Assembly (NCBI RefSeq): GCF_901709675.1
Contig: NC_051087.1
Coordinates: forward strand, 7,838,884 to 7,902,883
DNA from: Syngnathus acus
Lineage: Eukaryota; Chordata; Actinopteri; Syngnathiformes; Syngnathidae
Direction: 5' to 3'
Length of the DNA stretch: 64,000 nt
The position numbers and the translations under genes were made by a program. Shown here piece after piece: positions 52,784 to 63,805 of the stretch. Each line of letters begins with the position of its first letter. Position 1 is the stretch's first letter. The notes beneath the pieces were generated by a model. The model searched no databases. It was not told the DNA's origin and saw nothing but the letters and a program-made list of their open reading frames with translations.

Positions 52784-53967
52784 CTAATCGTACGGAAAGA
52801 ACCAACTAGGACAAGTCAATTGAATGAAACTGAAAACAAATATATACGGTAAACACATCCACCCCAACACTCATTTTACACGCATATTTACAGATAACTA
52901 TTTCCAGTTGTCCAGGTAGCATGTTTACCATTGCAATGCATTAAGTGTCGTGCAAAACAATAGGCCTTCATACAGAGGTATGTTCATTTAATATATTTTG
53001 TTCAGTTTGAATACAATGTAAGCTTAAATTTTAGTTCTTGTTTGAATTTTCGGTTATTTCATCGTTTAATGTAATTTTAGGTATGCGCGTGAGTAACTTT
53101 TGGCCCCAATGTGGAAGCAGGATTCCTGTTCCTCACGTCATACTTTATTCCATGCTTTTATGTCATCATTAATATTAAAAAACACAAAAATTAAATACAT
53201 ACCAACTTCTGAAAATTATAACGCTTGTCATTCCATGCTTTTATGTAATAAGTAATATTTTAAAACACAAACAATAAATACATTATACTGACTTCTGAAA
53301 ATTATAACATTTATATGTGTCTGGAAACATTGGAGATGCGCAGAGACAGAACAGGTGCTTGCAGATAGGCTTCTTGTTGTGCAAAAGATTTACCAATAGA
53401 TGGTGGTATTGCACTGTGTAATTTTCACTGTTCATGAAGGTTTGCACAATCTTAAAATGAGGTTGACTGTTTGCTAATGCACAAGAAGGCCATGTATTTC
53501 GATGAGGAAAAAGGAAAGTTCAGCATTTCTCACTACGAAATGTTTGGCACGGTTGGATTAAAAAACAAAGTCAATATAAAAGGACAGACCAGAGAACTAA
53601 AACAAAATAACTTTATAGAGGCCTATCATTAGTACTTTTTTCTCCAACTCTTCACATACAGACTGCCTCCCCTGACAGCATCGGCCACGTACAAAAACAT
53701 TTTAAGATAATATCCAGATTGTTTCCATTAAAAAATACAAATAAAGATGACATGCAATACAACTTAATGGTCTAAATTTCAAAATCACAATACATGAAAA
53801 CACAATTTAAATGCATCATCAACATTTTTTTCCCCAAACAAATGCACTGAATCTTTATACATATTGAGTTCTGGTGGCTAGCTTTTGGACATAAAACATG
53901 AAACCGGCTTCAGGTTAAAATCTGGAGAGGCATGATAATTAGTTACTTAAAAGCATTACACAGAAAC
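52784..53967 (-). other. NOL11 3' flank and presumed 3' UTR
   Basis: AT-rich region downstream of the NOL11 stop. On the minus strand AATAAA occurs at 53144-53149, 819 nt after the stop, at the edge of the tandem duplication described separately. No other gene is visible. Confidence 0.5.
53148..53313. repeat. Two-copy tandem duplication, 83-bp unit
   Basis: Copy 1 begins TTCCATGCTTTTATGT at 53148 and copy 2 begins with the same bases at 53231. Both continue through ATTAATATT/GTAATATT, AAAACACAAA, ATAAATAC/TTAAATAC and ACTTCTGAAAATTATAAC. The copies differ at several positions, so the duplication is not very recent. Confidence 0.88.
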
Positions 53968-56900
53968 CTAAAAAAACTCAATAACCTCAATAGAATATTG
54001 TCTTTTATCTTGTTCTATCTTCAAGTCTTTGAGGTGTTTGAGACCTCCCTCAAGTTGTCCAAGTTCAGAATATAGTTTCACCTGAGGATACAACAGAAGG
54101 TCACAGGGTTAAAAATAAGACAATATAAAGTTTGTTTGATCTTGAAGAGTAAACCGTTTGCATTTCAAAAGTGATTTAAACTAAAATGTGCATTTGATTT
54201 ACAGATATAAACCTTACTGCTTGCACTGACAGAACAAGCAGGACGTACCTGAGACTTAATTAAGTTGTAGAGGTTTACCAGAAGGCCTTTGGCCTCTGGG
54301 GTCATGACTAGAACTGTGAAATGAGCATCCAACAATAAGCCCACCCAATCCATAATCTGTAAGAGAAGGAAAGAAAAACACACATCCAATTGAATCAGTT
54401 AACAATAATGGCATACCTTATCAGTTGCTAGCTACTGCAGTACAAAAACAATATTGGCACTCAAAGATGCAGCCGGTGTAATACAGAACAAGAGCAATGA
54501 ACAAAAACAAGTCACTACTGCTATAATGTTTTTATTCAATTTGCAACACCTATTGCCCGAGTTGTGCTCAGTTTGTTGCAAGTTTTAATGCAGCTGTATC
54601 ATGACAATTATTCTCAATGTAATTATTATTACAAACCTGTGTCACACTGGGCGCTCGGAAGGTGTGATTCAGAAGAGACGTTTCTTTGTTATATTGCAGG
54701 TAGAGGAAGTGCAGATACTGGAGGAAGATCTTGATAGGACAAGCAAAAAAAATAGATCAATGATATTAAACTGGGAAAGTATGCTTGATGCAGGAATGCT
54801 GGATTTGCCAGTACCTACACGACAAGATACCATCATTTCTCACATACAATACACTCACAAATATAAACCCCCCTGAAAATACAATATAGTGCAACCAAGG
54901 AACTCACGAAAACATGTTGTGATGAAAGATCTTTCAAATGGGGGAGAAGGAGGTCATCGCTGAATGCCATCTGTAAGACCTCATTTCTTCACAGCTTCAG
55001 TCAAGAATCAAAATCACATTTCCACCATCTACAATCTTCAAGATCACACACCGATAATACTGAACTTTTATTCTGGTCAACACCTGATAATTGGTGTTTG
55101 TCTGCCAGTAAAAGGATACAGTAAAACAGCCTTCTGTAAGACAACTGGACAGCTTAGTTCTTCCCACGTTGCATTCCTATTTTCCTGATCCGCTGTTGTC
55201 ATTGTGACATTCGAGTGGTCCTCCAAAGACGACCTAGACCCATTCTGCAAGCCAACCTGACTGTGCTCCCTGGAGGTCAGAGTTTCCATGAAGGAGACAC
55301 TGTCAGGCTCCGGCTCCACTTTTTCTGCATCACTGTCTGGCATACTGTAACAGAGCGTAAAATATATACATTTTAGGTTGTACTTAAAGGAATTGATTCA
55401 TTGGGTTTGCCTCAACGGTTAACATTATCATTCTACCTAATGAAGGCCTTCAGGCAGGTGCAGGTGACAGCTTCTGGGATGTCAGGGAAAAAGTGTAAGC
55501 AGAGTTGACACAGGAAGTAATCCTTCTTTTCAAGGGCCAGCTGCACGAGGTCAGGGCACATACTGTAAAGAGAATCAATCGCATTAAGTGTTTTGTTTCT
55601 GAAATTTTTTCGCAAAAATAGTAAATTCCTATCTGCGGGTGACAAAAGTAAATCTAACGTGCATCTTGATTACTTAACGTTGACTCCCCTAAATGAAGAA
55701 TGTACAAAATATTAATCTCATACATTAAATACAATTGTTTAACACCACCAACCCACCAAAAAGATTTGAGTCCAGAAATTTTAGATATTGCATTTCTTCG
55801 GGACCTTATGGAAGCAACTGCAGGCAAGCTTATATTAGAACGATTGTCATGAGTTGAGTCAGTTGGAAACTCTAAATTTACTTTAAATTGATCAGATTAG
55901 ATCAATACTTCATTAATGCGTAGATTTTGTGCGAAATTACAGTACATCCAAAATCCTTTGGAAGGAAAAACAAAATTTACTAACCTGTGGCAGAGAAATT
56001 GGCTGTGTACTAGCTGCGCCAGCGTGCTCGGTGTGTAGAAGGCAGCATCTGCCAAGCTGCGGGACACCAGAGACGATGCCAGCTGGCCCACTGACTGATT
56101 CAGGTCTTGGATGGCTGCTCTGGACAAGAGGCGATGCACAATTTTCTGCACTTCCTCTACTGATGCGGTCTATGTTACATAAAAATAAGCAAGGACTTAT
56201 AATGCCATCTTGGAATTGTACCATGATGGAAATCAAACAATCGTATGCAACGTATCCCACATACATATGTGAACATGTTGACCTCATAATCGACGGCACA
56301 TAAATATGGAATTGAAGTGTAGTTGAAACAGAGAGAGGATGTTGCTCAATTATGTTACACATTAACCTTCATCAAACAACTTTACCCCCAAAATGAGTAG
56401 TTTGCAAAACAAATCCGAATCTAAATCTCTTTCAGTCGTCTAGAATCAAAAAAGTATTACCTTGATGAGCTCGAGAACTTGCTCAACTGTTAAACTGCGG
56501 GATGACTGACTCCTACTTGAAGTTCTCTGGAATGACAGTAGACTAAAATTAAGGATTGGCTATGCGAAAGGAAGCCACAATAATCTACAGGTGGCATACA
56601 AAACACACGACAAAATGGTGCCGAGTTCGCACTTTGTTGGCCAATCGGTACCATCACTTTTATGATTTGGGACTGAAAGCAACCAACCAAATCTTGCCCA
56701 TTAGAATCTTCCTTAGAATGTTACAATAATTCACATACCAAAGTCCTGGTCCCTACTGTTCTCGAGGACTGGGTTTTCTCTTCATGTAAAATGTTGTTCC
56801 ATGAAGGCACTGACACCAGCGGTCTGGATTCTGTCAAATTTTAATAAAAATTAATCAATAGAGCGGCAAATCTATTTATGACAGCATTTCATTACTAAGT

Positions 56901-59900
56901 CAAAGACTGTATGCCTTAAATGTAAACAAGATTGAGAAATACGTGTATACATTTTGTTGCGTATAATCTCAGCCATTGATGTATACTGTATTTAAACATA
57001 CCAGTTAGTGTCCCTTGAAAAGCCGCTCTAATAGATATAACACTAATTTTTTTCTTTCTTTCTGCTGCCACAAAGGGATTTATAACCAGTTCCAAATATC
57101 TGTCACTTTGCACATAAACAGTGAACACAATTCTTTTGGTGGAAATGCGCAGACATTTCATGAGCAAAATATGGAGTCTGCGCACTGAGACATAAAGGGT
57201 ATTCTTGCTATTTATCTATCTTTTGGAATTTATCGAATGTTTTGGCTCACCTTCAGTCTTGGACTGCTTCAATTTGCCCAAAGCAGAAGCGAGTGAAGAT
57301 TTGGTGCATCCGTATGGAATAACAGACAGGCATTTACCATGTGGAATGAAGATCTTGTTGGAATAACACCAGAGCTAAAAATAAGAAGGAAAGGTAACTT
57401 AGTAACAGTAATGGGTTCGTGCAAATGATAAGCTTGTAAACTGCTCTAAAGTTGTGAGGAGGGAATGAATCCCAATCACAATTGAGAGCAGATGTGATGC
57501 TCTACCAAAGTCATACAGTCCTCCATCAGCACGCACCAGCTGGGAGGACAGGGAACATTGGCCTATGGTCCAAATTACGACAAAAGATGTCATTGATCAA
57601 ACTTTAATTTGCTCAATGACTCCTTGGTCATGATGCTACTTTAGCTAAACTTGCAAAGCCAAAGTCCCCACCGCATTTTAAGAAACATCGATAATGTAAA
57701 ACATTTGGCTCTGTGGGTGATTTTTAAAGAAAACAATAAACGTGTTATGTACCTACCTGTCCAAAGATTTTACCCACAATTTCTTTCCCTGCTTGAAGTG
57801 TCTGGAAATTGATATTCCAAATGCAGAGGAAATCTGAAAAAGACATCAAGAAATTATTAGTGTTTTTTTTTTTTTTCAAGATGGGGAGTAAGAAACAAAA
57901 CAAAACCTTTATAATGGGCATCAATTCTATGTGGATTTTCGCAGGGGTCTATTCTGTACTATGAACAAAGCCGTTGACACGCATACAAGGCTTTAACATG
58001 GAAGAAAATACGTTCCATTAATTTTTATTATTGGAAAAGCATCCACTGTCCAGGGGAAACCTTCTTGTGTACTCTCTTTTGTAAATTAAACTGAAAGCGT
58101 GAGGCGGGAAAATCCAGTTAATCACCAAATTCACTTGACTGACTTAAGGAAACGTTACCTTCTGCAACAACTGTACAGTGCTGGTAACAGAAATGTCCAG
58201 AATGTTTCTTAAGAATTACAATACAGGGGCCACTAAAGATTGCAGTTTGTCTCAGTACTTTTGTCAACTTAGTGCACAAGCGAGTTCTTGATCAGATGTA
58301 GAGGAGACACTTTCATGCTCCTCAGGGACGTGATGATGTCAAGTACCTTTACCAGTTCCGGCCGAGGGGTGCGGAACGCCAACCACAGCGACATGGGCTT
58401 CATCTAAGAAGACAGCATTAGCTGCAACCAACCGGTCTTCATCAACCGAAAGAGCCAGCAGCAGATTACGGGGCAGTGAAATGGTTTGAGAGTCCTCATC
58501 ACGCCCAGGGCCCCACACAGAGATCACACTCTGGTACATGTGTCCATTAGGATCTATATGACAGAGAGATGACAAGGCGTAGAGGAACTTGAAAATTGTG
58601 TCGCTCATATTTGGGCCATGATTGCCATTAATTATGATTGCCATAATCACAAAAATCATGAAGCTAGAAAGCAATATTCAAACAGAAGAAATGGAGGCTT
58701 ACAGAGGTAAAGCAGATGGATGAGTTCATCTCTGTAGGATGCAGAGAAGCTAAGAGGCGAAAGGCTGGCGTCTTCTCGCTCCAACTGGTACTTCTGCAGT
58801 ATGTTTGGCTTCACTTTCAGCAGGTACAAAAAATGGTCCCCTTTCTAGAGAAATACATTCAATTTCAGTCAAGCCCATTTATGATGTAAGAATTACCGGG
58901 AACAATCACAAAATAAACAACATTCCCATTCGAAAATATCTGCTGGACTAATATTAGCATTGTTTCCACTAAGTACCTCAATTCGGTTGACTATGAATGA
59001 GGTTTATTCTTCCGATATGTAGCAAGTAAGACGGTGCATTCGTAGCTATGCCAGAAAAATAATTTTGGAGTGGGTTGATTTATCATGATGAAGACACCAA
59101 AGAATAAATTTGGTACCTTTTCTGTTGTGAAGATGACAAACTGCTGGGTTTCTGCCACTATGTTGGTGCTCCACCTGAAAACAAACAGAAAACAAAGACA
59201 GCAGCACAATTGAAGCAAATTAAATCTTTCAATCTTTAAACTCCAAATTGCAACAGTAGAATGTTACCTGATGGTTTCATCTGGAGCCAAGACTTCCTCG
59301 ACAGTTTGCTGAGGAGTCGCGAGAAGAGAATCCAGAAGTCTCACAGCTCCTCTCTGAAACAAGACCACGGCATCCTCTCCAGCAACGCAGTGGACCCTCC
59401 AGATGTCGGACGACACCTGAGCAAAACACATAAATACTCAACTATTCAACACATCTGAAGCTGTAAATCAAGACAAGCGACTTCCCAAACCCAGCTATTA
59501 TTTCAAATGTGAAATACATAATAATGGACCAAATGGCCATGTGACATGTAGCCTACAGTAAAGGAAACTGACAATAATGAGGAACGCGTAGAGTAGAGGG
59601 AACAATCACACTTACAGTCGCTTTAAATGTTTTGTCCAAGAGATCATCATCTTCCTTCCAGATTCTGATCACCTGAAAAGCATACAAAATAAGATTTGAA
59701 ATTTTGATGGACTAAACAACTGTGTAGCCTCTTTTGCATTTTGAGATGCTGATTGTGATGCGCAACACTGAATGAGTTTACCTTATTGTCTGTTACTGCT
59801 ACATATTCTTTAGTTTGAGTGTTATAAATTGCTGGAGAGGTCAAACAACTGCCTTGTTTGACAGTCCAGCTCCCCAGTGGCTTTTGGTCTGAAACCTGAC

Positions 59901-60675
59901 ACAAACACACGCAAAAAAAACATTAACACGCCAGTGACAACAATTGGCTGTTATCAAATATGCAAACACTGATGCTGGTAACATATCTGCTACACTGGCA
60001 CCAAACTGATTTAAGTGGATGCCAGAAGTGTCAAAATGTGTACATTACTCCTAGTCAATGGGACATGCCGTATAACAGCGAGCTTTGTTCAGTTTAACTT
60101 TAATAAAATAATGTTTGCAACTTAATTGGAGCACGTTTGGTAATTTTTCTTTAGAAACACTAATTGGAAAGAGGAACTTGGAAAACTATGTCCCATTGTG
60201 TATTAAATATATCTTTCATTGTCAGCATTTGTTTAAAATATTAAGCTAGTAGCATTATTACTTTCTAAGATAATTGGAGTCAAATCTGCTACCAGAGGCT
60301 AAAACTTTTCAGAGTCCCACACTTAGGCGCATGATTACTCAGTGACCTTTGTTGTAAGAGGTTTAACTAGTAATATAAATTAATAACATAATATAAAGTA
60401 GTAAAATAAAGTATCCCAGACGCTGGAATGAAAGTAAAAGGCACTTTCTGAGCGAGCCGATGCCTCATTCTCCAGCTAACTAGCTAGCCTCGAAACGCTT
60501 GATGTCCCAAAAACACGTTAAACTTTACCTTATAAAGAGTAACTGATCTGAAGGCATCACTGACAATTACATGGTCGTTATCCCTCTCCGGTTCGATGCC
60601 CTGAATGCCGGACTTTGTTGAATTTTGGGATGGAACTAGTCCACACAACGTGTACCCCTCGTACAGCACGGCCAT
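53968..60675 (-). CDS. nol11: NOL11, nucleolar protein 11, 720 aa, 18 coding exons
   Basis: NOL11 is a nucleolar component of the human small-subunit processome (t-UTP group) needed for rRNA transcription and early pre-rRNA cleavage; it partners UTP4. Exons: 60529-60675, 59782-59895, 59616-59672, 59268-59416, 59117-59174, 58703-58844, 58347-58553, 57757-57833, 57251-57374, 56739-56830, 56461-56526, 55985-56169, 55437-55562, 55120-55344, 54908-54986, 54637-54729, 54249-54356 and 53968-54081. They sum to 2,163 nt (720 codons plus TAG); human NOL11 is 719 aa. Landmarks: [66 protein letters not shown] and C-terminal YSIEVIEFF. The N-terminal half is probably a beta-propeller; the C-terminal half is helical. 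Exon 14 (acidic linker) is the least conserved. Start [13 protein letters not shown] lies at 60675, about 165 nt inside a GC-richer promoter-like stretch. Confidence 0.95.
57432..57565 (-). ncRNA. H/ACA box snoRNA in NOL11 intron 8 (candidate SNORA38B)
   Basis: The intron between NOL11 exons 8 and 9, read on the minus strand, folds as two hairpins with both boxes. Hairpin 1 has a lower stem GCCAA/TTGGT, a bulged pocket (TGTTCCCT / TGTATGACT) and an upper stem GTCCTCC/GGAGGAC closed by CAGC/GCTG. The H box AGAGCA follows directly, with 14 nt between the upper stem and the box, the canonical distance. Hairpin 2 has a lower stem CTGCTCT/AGAGCAG, a pocket (CAATT / AACTTT) and an upper stem GTGA/TCAC. 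ACA at 57435-57437 is followed by three bases. Human NOL11 hosts SNORA38B, so orthology is likely by position; I have not compared sequences. Confidence 0.85.
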
Positions 60676-61002
60676 GCTGGAATAAGAGAGGTGGAACTTC
60701 GGACAAGCTCGCGAGACAATAGAAAATGCGCAACGAGATTTCCGACGCCACACTCAAAACAACGAGAATTTGATACCGCCTACTTCCTACTCGCTCTTCG
60801 CAAAGCAACGGGAAATACCCTGGCGGCCATCTTGCGTTGCCACTAGCTAAGAGCTCCTAAGTTTTTTAGACTTTTTTTCCTTGTATTTTCCTTTTCAACC
60901 CATTTTCAACTGAATATGCACACTACCAAGACTTACTTAACTTGTATTTTGTAGATGTAGCAACAGTGTTGTCATTTTCATTCCACAAAATAGAATTAAA
61001 CT
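60676..61002. promoter_or_regulatory. NOL11 5' UTR/promoter
   Basis: The interval from the NOL11 start to the probable APOH poly(A) signal is only about 330 nt. CpG density is raised at 60676-60840 and falls sharply after. No TATA box is evident. The NOL11 promoter must therefore sit close to the APOH 3' end. Confidence 0.5.
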
Positions 61003-61008
61003 TTTATT
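61003..61008 (-). terminator. Probable APOH poly(A) signal
   Basis: AATAAA on the minus strand, 168 nt after the APOH stop. A second AATAAA overlaps the last APOH codons (within 61186-61191, in GAAATAAATCAG) and is probably too early to be the main site. Confidence 0.6.
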
Positions 61009-61175
61009 TCACAAAATCAAGTTCATTCTTAAATCTTACACAGAAGATATCAAACACAAATTGACCCACACACGCATCTTAAGACTCAAGATGTGCTTTA
61101 TATTTAGAGCCCAGAACAATGCTGTTAATGCTGGTGACGTAATATTCATAATCAGAGAAGGGATAGGCTTCCATC

Positions 61176-61240
61176 TCAGCACTGATTTATTTCAGAAGGA
61201 AGTGAACCAGAATATAAGGTATAGTTTATTCCGCTTGGCT
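61176..61240 (-). CDS. apoh: APOH last coding exon (C-terminal tail)
   Basis: Without splicing, the preceding exon would run to a nearby stop after CYEGSD. A GTAGTG donor (61364-61369) and a strong acceptor (TGTGTTTCTTTTCAG, ending at 61241) instead join GAA G to AG CCA. This adds EPSGINYTLYSGSLPSEINQ and a final Cys, then TGA. The gain of a terminal cysteine one residue before the stop, exactly as in human APOH, supports the exon. Confidence 0.85.
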
Positions 61241-63583
61241 CTGAAAAGAAACACAAATAATTGGTTAGAGTAAAGGTTTGGGTTGTTGCTCAAGTTTTCT
61301 TGATATAGTTTCTCAATGTACCTTTATAGCATTTGAACAACTGGGAAATTATTATTAATCAATCACTACCTTCATAGCATTCGGGGATTTTGAGATTTCC
61401 ATCGACGCACTGAGTTGACACAGCGTAGCCACAGTTCCTGACCTTGTCCAAGCAATAGACTGACACAAGATCGCCGTGGAGGACTCTGTTTGGCTCGAAG
61501 TCTGCGATCCAAAGTTTTTTTTCTTTGTATAATATTCTTCCTCTTTTAATGCCAATACTGCAAGGAGCTGTTTGCCACAGAAACAATAAAACATAAAACA
61601 TGATGATAATGGTAACAAATTTGGTGAAATTGTTGGGATTGTTATGCATAAATAACAAAGCATCCTCATCACTCAAATATCAAAACGCTAGTTTGTGTAC
61701 ATTCATGACCTACCTTTACAGGCTGGTTTTTCAGACCACTCTCCATTTTTCTGGCAAACCATCTGGAAGCTTCCATCCAGCATGTAGTTGCCATTACAGC
61801 CGTACTGCACCGTCTCCATGAAGTCATAACGTCTCTGGTCATTGCTGGACATGTAACCATTGAAAATGTTCTCTGGTGGAGGGCAAGTTACCACTGGAAA
61901 GATTTTGTATTAGACTGGTTTGGTCACTGGAAAAAAAATTGTATTTGATTGATTGTTTTTTGTTTTTTTTACGATACCTCGACATTCGGGTGTCTCGGTC
62001 CAATTGCCACTGGCTGTGCACTCTGCATATAAGTTTCCAAAAAGGACGTAAGGAGGCAAGCACTTATATGTCCCATGGGTGCCAAAATATGTCGTGTTTC
62101 CTCTTATTTTCCTGTTATAACTGATAAGACCAAACTTTGGGATTGGAGCAAGACCACAAAACACAGCTGCAAGATAAGAGAACACATACTGTGTTGTAAA
62201 TGGTAAACGTATCAATTAATGAAAAAAAACAACCTTTGGAATAGATTTGAACTGTTCACAATACAAAAGTGTGAAAGGATTACGTGTTGCAAATTAGAAA
62301 AACATTAAGAGAAAAGGAAGGAAATGGCTGAATACATACGTTTACACTCTGGTACCAATGTGCTCCATGTTCCATCAGCCTGGCATGTAGCATTTTGGGG
62401 TCCAGAAAGGATGTACCTATAGAAAGAAAACATTTTTATTTTTTTTATTCAATCGGATATAAATATATTTTAAGTTAACTTTGGAGGTTCCATTGAATTC
62501 ACTCGAGTAATGTTTACTGGGTATGCACGACAACCTCGTAATGGTATAAGAGTGCGCATCACCATTTCTAATTTGACTACTACTTGCATCATTTCTTACA
62601 TGTCATTCATTGGAATTTAACTAAATGGTCTCACTTTACCCCTCGTGACAGGTATAGTTGATTATACTCTGGTACACCGTATCCTCATAATACAGATCTC
62701 CATTGAGCAGTTGGTCAGGAGCAGGACAATGCTTTGCTAAAAGATAGAACAATATATTAGTACTGTTGTGAGTCTACATATGGTTAGTAACATATTACCT
62801 GGCCTTTGCAATGAACAACTAAAATCTTTTTTTTTTCCAAAACGATTGTTTCTTTTCAAAGTTTTGGTAATAATGATATTACAAAGATGGAGACACAGCT
62901 TAGAATGATAAAAAAAAAACACATCTAGGAAGTGTGCAGTGACATGAAATAATATTGAACTGGGACCCACCAATGCACTTCAGTTTGGTTTCAGTCCACC
63001 TTCCTTGGTCAGTACATACAATTGTCCGAGGGCCCAAAATGGACGTGTATCCCGGTTTACAAAACAGCACTAATTCTTCACCAGGCCGAAAGTAGCGCTG
63101 GTGCTCCAATGTTACAATGTTGCCATCCAGCTCAGGTATTGAACACACTGCAAGGACAAACACATAATTAGTGACTTGATGATTGACAAATAAAGCAAGT
63201 GTTGATTAGCATTTAGGTTGTTACTCCATTCATTCTTTCTGGAGTGTTTGTCTTCAATAGGGTCTCGGGCTCGGGGGTCTTTGTTGACTTAGATTGAGAG
63301 GCACATTAAACCCTGGACTGGTCCGGCAGTCATTTGCAAGACAAATCTAGACCTTTAGATTTATATTTACAGCAATGGAAATTTTAACAGGGAATTTCTA
63401 GTCTTCGGTTAATATAGCATACATGTTTTAGAATGTGGGAAGATGATGAAGAACATGCAAACTCAGCACAAGATGGACTAAGCAGAGAGCAGAACACAGA
63501 ACCTTGTAACACTGTTTGGGCAGGTTATTGCACAATGTTACCAGCTTGATTAGTTAGTTAGTTAGTTCGTTAGTTAGTTAGTC

Positions 63584-63625
<42 letters not shown>

Positions 63626-63805
63626 AGGGTTGGTCTACAATCAGTCATTAGACTAAATATAAAAATAGACAGCACTTGTGACAAGAAAAAGTATGAAAAT
63701 ATAAATACCGTTGTCTTCTTGTGCTTTGACAAAGTTAAAAAATGTGACTAATAGCCAAACATAGATAATATATTCCAACCTGAGGGGAAAAGCACAGAAA
63801 TTCAT
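61176..63805 (-). CDS. apoh: APOH, beta-2-glycoprotein I, 359 aa, eight coding exons
   Basis: APOH is a liver-made plasma glycoprotein of four sushi (CCP) domains and an aberrant fifth that binds anionic phospholipid. Exons: 63709-63805, 62971-63147, 62640-62736, 62340-62416, 61978-62166, 61714-61893, 61370-61567 and 61176-61240; sum 1,080 nt, ending TGA. Residues 1-28 are a signal peptide (WLLVTFFNFVKA). CCP1 33-91, CCP2 92-149 (split over two exons), CCP3 150-212, CCP4 213-272, domain V 273-359. Each CCP has the usual four cysteines and a Trp near its end (GRWTE, GTWST, GNWTE, GEWSE). N-glycosylation sequons occur in CCP2-3 (NYT, NAT, NTT, NWT). Domain V begins CSIGIKRGRILYKEKKLW and keeps LHGD. 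The 65-nt last exon gives a tail ending SEINQC, matching the human C-terminal cysteine. Eight exons is also the human arrangement. Confidence 0.94.
63222..63490 (-). mobile_element. tRNA-headed SINE-like repeat copy in APOH intron 1
   Basis: In reverse orientation it carries the same ordered pieces as the copy at 22918: CCATTCATTCTTTCTGGAGT (tail), GGTCTCGGGCTCGGGG, TAAACCCTGGACTGGTCC, ACATGTTTTAGAATGTGGGA and GAACATGCAAACTCAGCAC (proximal body). It is strongly diverged, and the tRNA-like head is not clear. Confidence 0.7.
63553..63626. repeat. (GTTA)n microsatellite
   Basis: About 18 GTTA/TTAG units with two or three interruptions (TTCG, GTCA) in APOH intron 1. Confidence 0.95.

Noticed and set aside
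61359-61567. APOH ending at CYEGSD with an unspliced last exon
   Set aside because: A donor and a strong downstream acceptor add a 65-nt exon that restores the terminal-cysteine tail of the family and keeps the frame; the short version fits the family poorly.
63553-63626. (GTTA)n as telomere-related sequence
   Set aside because: The unit is four bases, not the six-base TTAGGG; an ordinary microsatellite.
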